Source of the DNA: Megaleporinus macrocephalus | Taxonomy: Eukaryota > Chordata > Actinopteri > Characiformes > Anostomidae | DNA length: 64,000 bases | Assembly: GCA_021613375.1 (NCBI GenBank) | Contig: CM038709.1 | Span: 34,615,915-34,679,914, forward strand | Direction of reading: 5' to 3' | In this document: one piece after another, positions 62,854-64,000 of the stretch | Numbering within the stretch: the first letter of the stretch is position 1 | How the letters are laid out: the number at the start of each line of letters is the position of its first letter | The notes under the pieces: generated by a model | Databases searched by the model: none | Seen by the model: only the letters and a program-made list of their open reading frames with translations | What the model was told of the DNA's origin: nothing | Position numbers and translations under genes: made by a program

Positions 62854-63200
62854 CGGGTCTGTTTATTGTCCAGGCAACGTAAGAGTGAACAGCAGAGCGA
62901 TCCTTTAGCCTCTCTTTAAATCCGGTTCTTTTTTATCTTTACTAATATCTCGATAAACCTGAAGCAACAAAACGAGCTAGAGTTTCCTGGCGTCGCGGTT
63001 TCCAAGTTAACTCGCACGTCTGCTTGTTTTGTAGCCACATCCGTCTCTGCTTCGCTTCCTGAGTTGTAGTAGTCTTTCGAAAACGCCAAAAATGCAAAAA
63101 AGAAAATGTCCAGTCTAGTTAGCTCACACACTTCTGCACACGTGTTTAGCACACAGTACTAAAAAGTCCAAAATATAAAATATTCGGTGTGCAGATCCTC
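62854..63200 (-). promoter_or_regulatory. lrrfip1: 5' UTR and probable promoter of lrrfip1
   Basis: Upstream of the start codon the sequence is richer in CpG than the surrounding introns (GGCGTCGCGG-type stretches near 62990). An E-box CACGTG lies at 63139-63144 and a TATA-like TTTTATATTTTG (minus strand) near 63170-63185. The transcription start is not known; an upstream non-coding exon cannot be excluded. Confidence 0.4.
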
Positions 63201-64000
63201 TTAGCGTAACTTAATTCTTATGATATTGTATTGTTCAGATGCGGTTTAAGATAACCCTGTATTTAATCTAAAATCACGTCAAGCTTTTACTAACTTAATA
63301 CAAGCTGTGTCATTTCGGTTAGGGGAGGGTCACCCTGCACTCTCCACACCCTCTTCACTATTTTTAATGTTGGGAATCTGATGCCAAAAACAGAAACACT
63401 GGCGTGCACTCCTTAAAGTCACATGCCTGTTGTTAAAACAATAAAGGCACTGAAATAGACGCAGTAAATTCTGAATATCAAATTAAAAGTTAAAACCAAA
63501 GCTATAGTTTCACAATTTTTTTAGATTACTTTTGCAGAACATTTTTTTCCTCGATTTCTCATTAAATATTTGTCAACAAATGATCAAACGTATTTTGTTT
63601 GGAGTACTGGGATCACAGAGAACAACCCGTAGATATATGTTAAAATGTCCTAAAAATCACCCATCCTCACATCATCAGTTACAACCTCATATGTGTTTGG
63701 TAAGGTAAGTTTCGAATTTTTTAGTAATATTCCAAATAAATCTACTGAATCTAAACTTTTACACTATGTAGTAGTAAAGTTATACTGTACATAGATCCTA
63801 GCAACTACTAGAAACGTTACACTGTCACTATGGGGAGTTCTGTAAGTGGGCCTGTACTCAACACAATCACACAATAATCCTTGGTTTACCTGGACTTTTT
63901 GCATACCAGCCCTTTTTACAAGCTGTTGTTTCTTATTTAATTCCCCCTTAAATTCACATTCCTTTCATAAATCAGGTTCTCAGGCGTGCACGTATGCTGA
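63200..64000. other. Upstream sequence, nothing recognised
   Basis: AT-rich flank upstream of lrrfip1. No coding region or transposon that I can name. Confidence 0.4.

Noticed and set aside
623..62853. Assignment to LRRFIP2
   Set aside because: The head [10 protein letters not shown] and the blocks [14 protein letters not shown] and [10 protein letters not shown] agree with LRRFIP1; LRRFIP2 has a different sequence at these sites.
1..64000. CRISPR arrays, operons, tRNA or rRNA genes
   Set aside because: Nothing of this kind is visible. The only tRNA-like sequence is the head of the SINE at 15337.

Overview
The window looks like teleost fish nuclear DNA. It is AT-rich, intron-dominated and dense in the transposon families typical of fish: several Tc1/mariner lineages, L2/CR1- and Rex-type LINEs, an L1 LINE, hAT and Harbinger-like DNA elements, Ty3/Gypsy and BEL/Pao remnants, and a tRNA-derived SINE. 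No bacterial or viral operon structure is present. The species cannot be fixed from the sequence alone.

One host gene spans almost the whole window on the minus strand. It is the LRRFIP1 orthologue (leucine-rich repeat Flightless-interacting protein 1). The start codon is at 62853 and the coding exons run leftward to 623, where the gene leaves the window. I could place 16 coding exons by splice sites, reading phase and protein similarity. Every one is a multiple of 3 bases and phase 0 at both ends (90, 87, 18, 57, 45, 51, 60, 54, 78, 36, 126, 72, 171, 93, 93, 93 bases; 408 codons if all are included). The 5' exons encode the conserved basic/acidic head. A run of small Ser/Asp-rich cassettes follows, including one with nine consecutive Asp codons made by a GAT microsatellite. 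The last exons encode a long coiled coil, ending with three exons of exactly 31 codons each. The C-terminal exons lie off the left edge.

Most of the remaining sequence is intronic and largely made of repeats. Intron 13 kb long between the 171-base and first 93-base exons (1873-15044): a hAT-like element (3101-11507, 8-bp target duplication) holds an L2 LINE, which holds a near full-length L1 (5208-10559, 14-bp target duplication). Beyond it lie a minus-strand L2 ORF1 remnant with two perfect palindromes, Tc1 and Rex-type fragments. 15.2-24.7 kb: SINE, three Tc1-type remnants and LINE tails between exons. 24.7-30.6 kb: cassette exons, a Tc1 remnant and a local duplication. 30.8-37.3 kb: an L2 LINE with an SGNH-hydrolase ORF1, broken up by an L1 tail, a hAT-like element and another LINE. 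38.9-40.2 kb: Ty3/Gypsy protease/RT remnant. 40.6-62.8 kb (intron 1): Tc1, hAT, L2, Rex and BEL/Pao remnants, a second copy of the hAT family (53000-55384, perfect 8-bp TSD) with a Harbinger-like element inside, a 1.4-kb foldback element, and a duplicated segment near the promoter.

No new multi-gene system was found. The points most worth following are the all-symmetric exon design with a microsatellite-coded poly-Asp cassette, the dated nest hAT > L2 > L1, the matched hAT pair with TSDs at both ends of the gene, and the 74-bp perfect palindrome.
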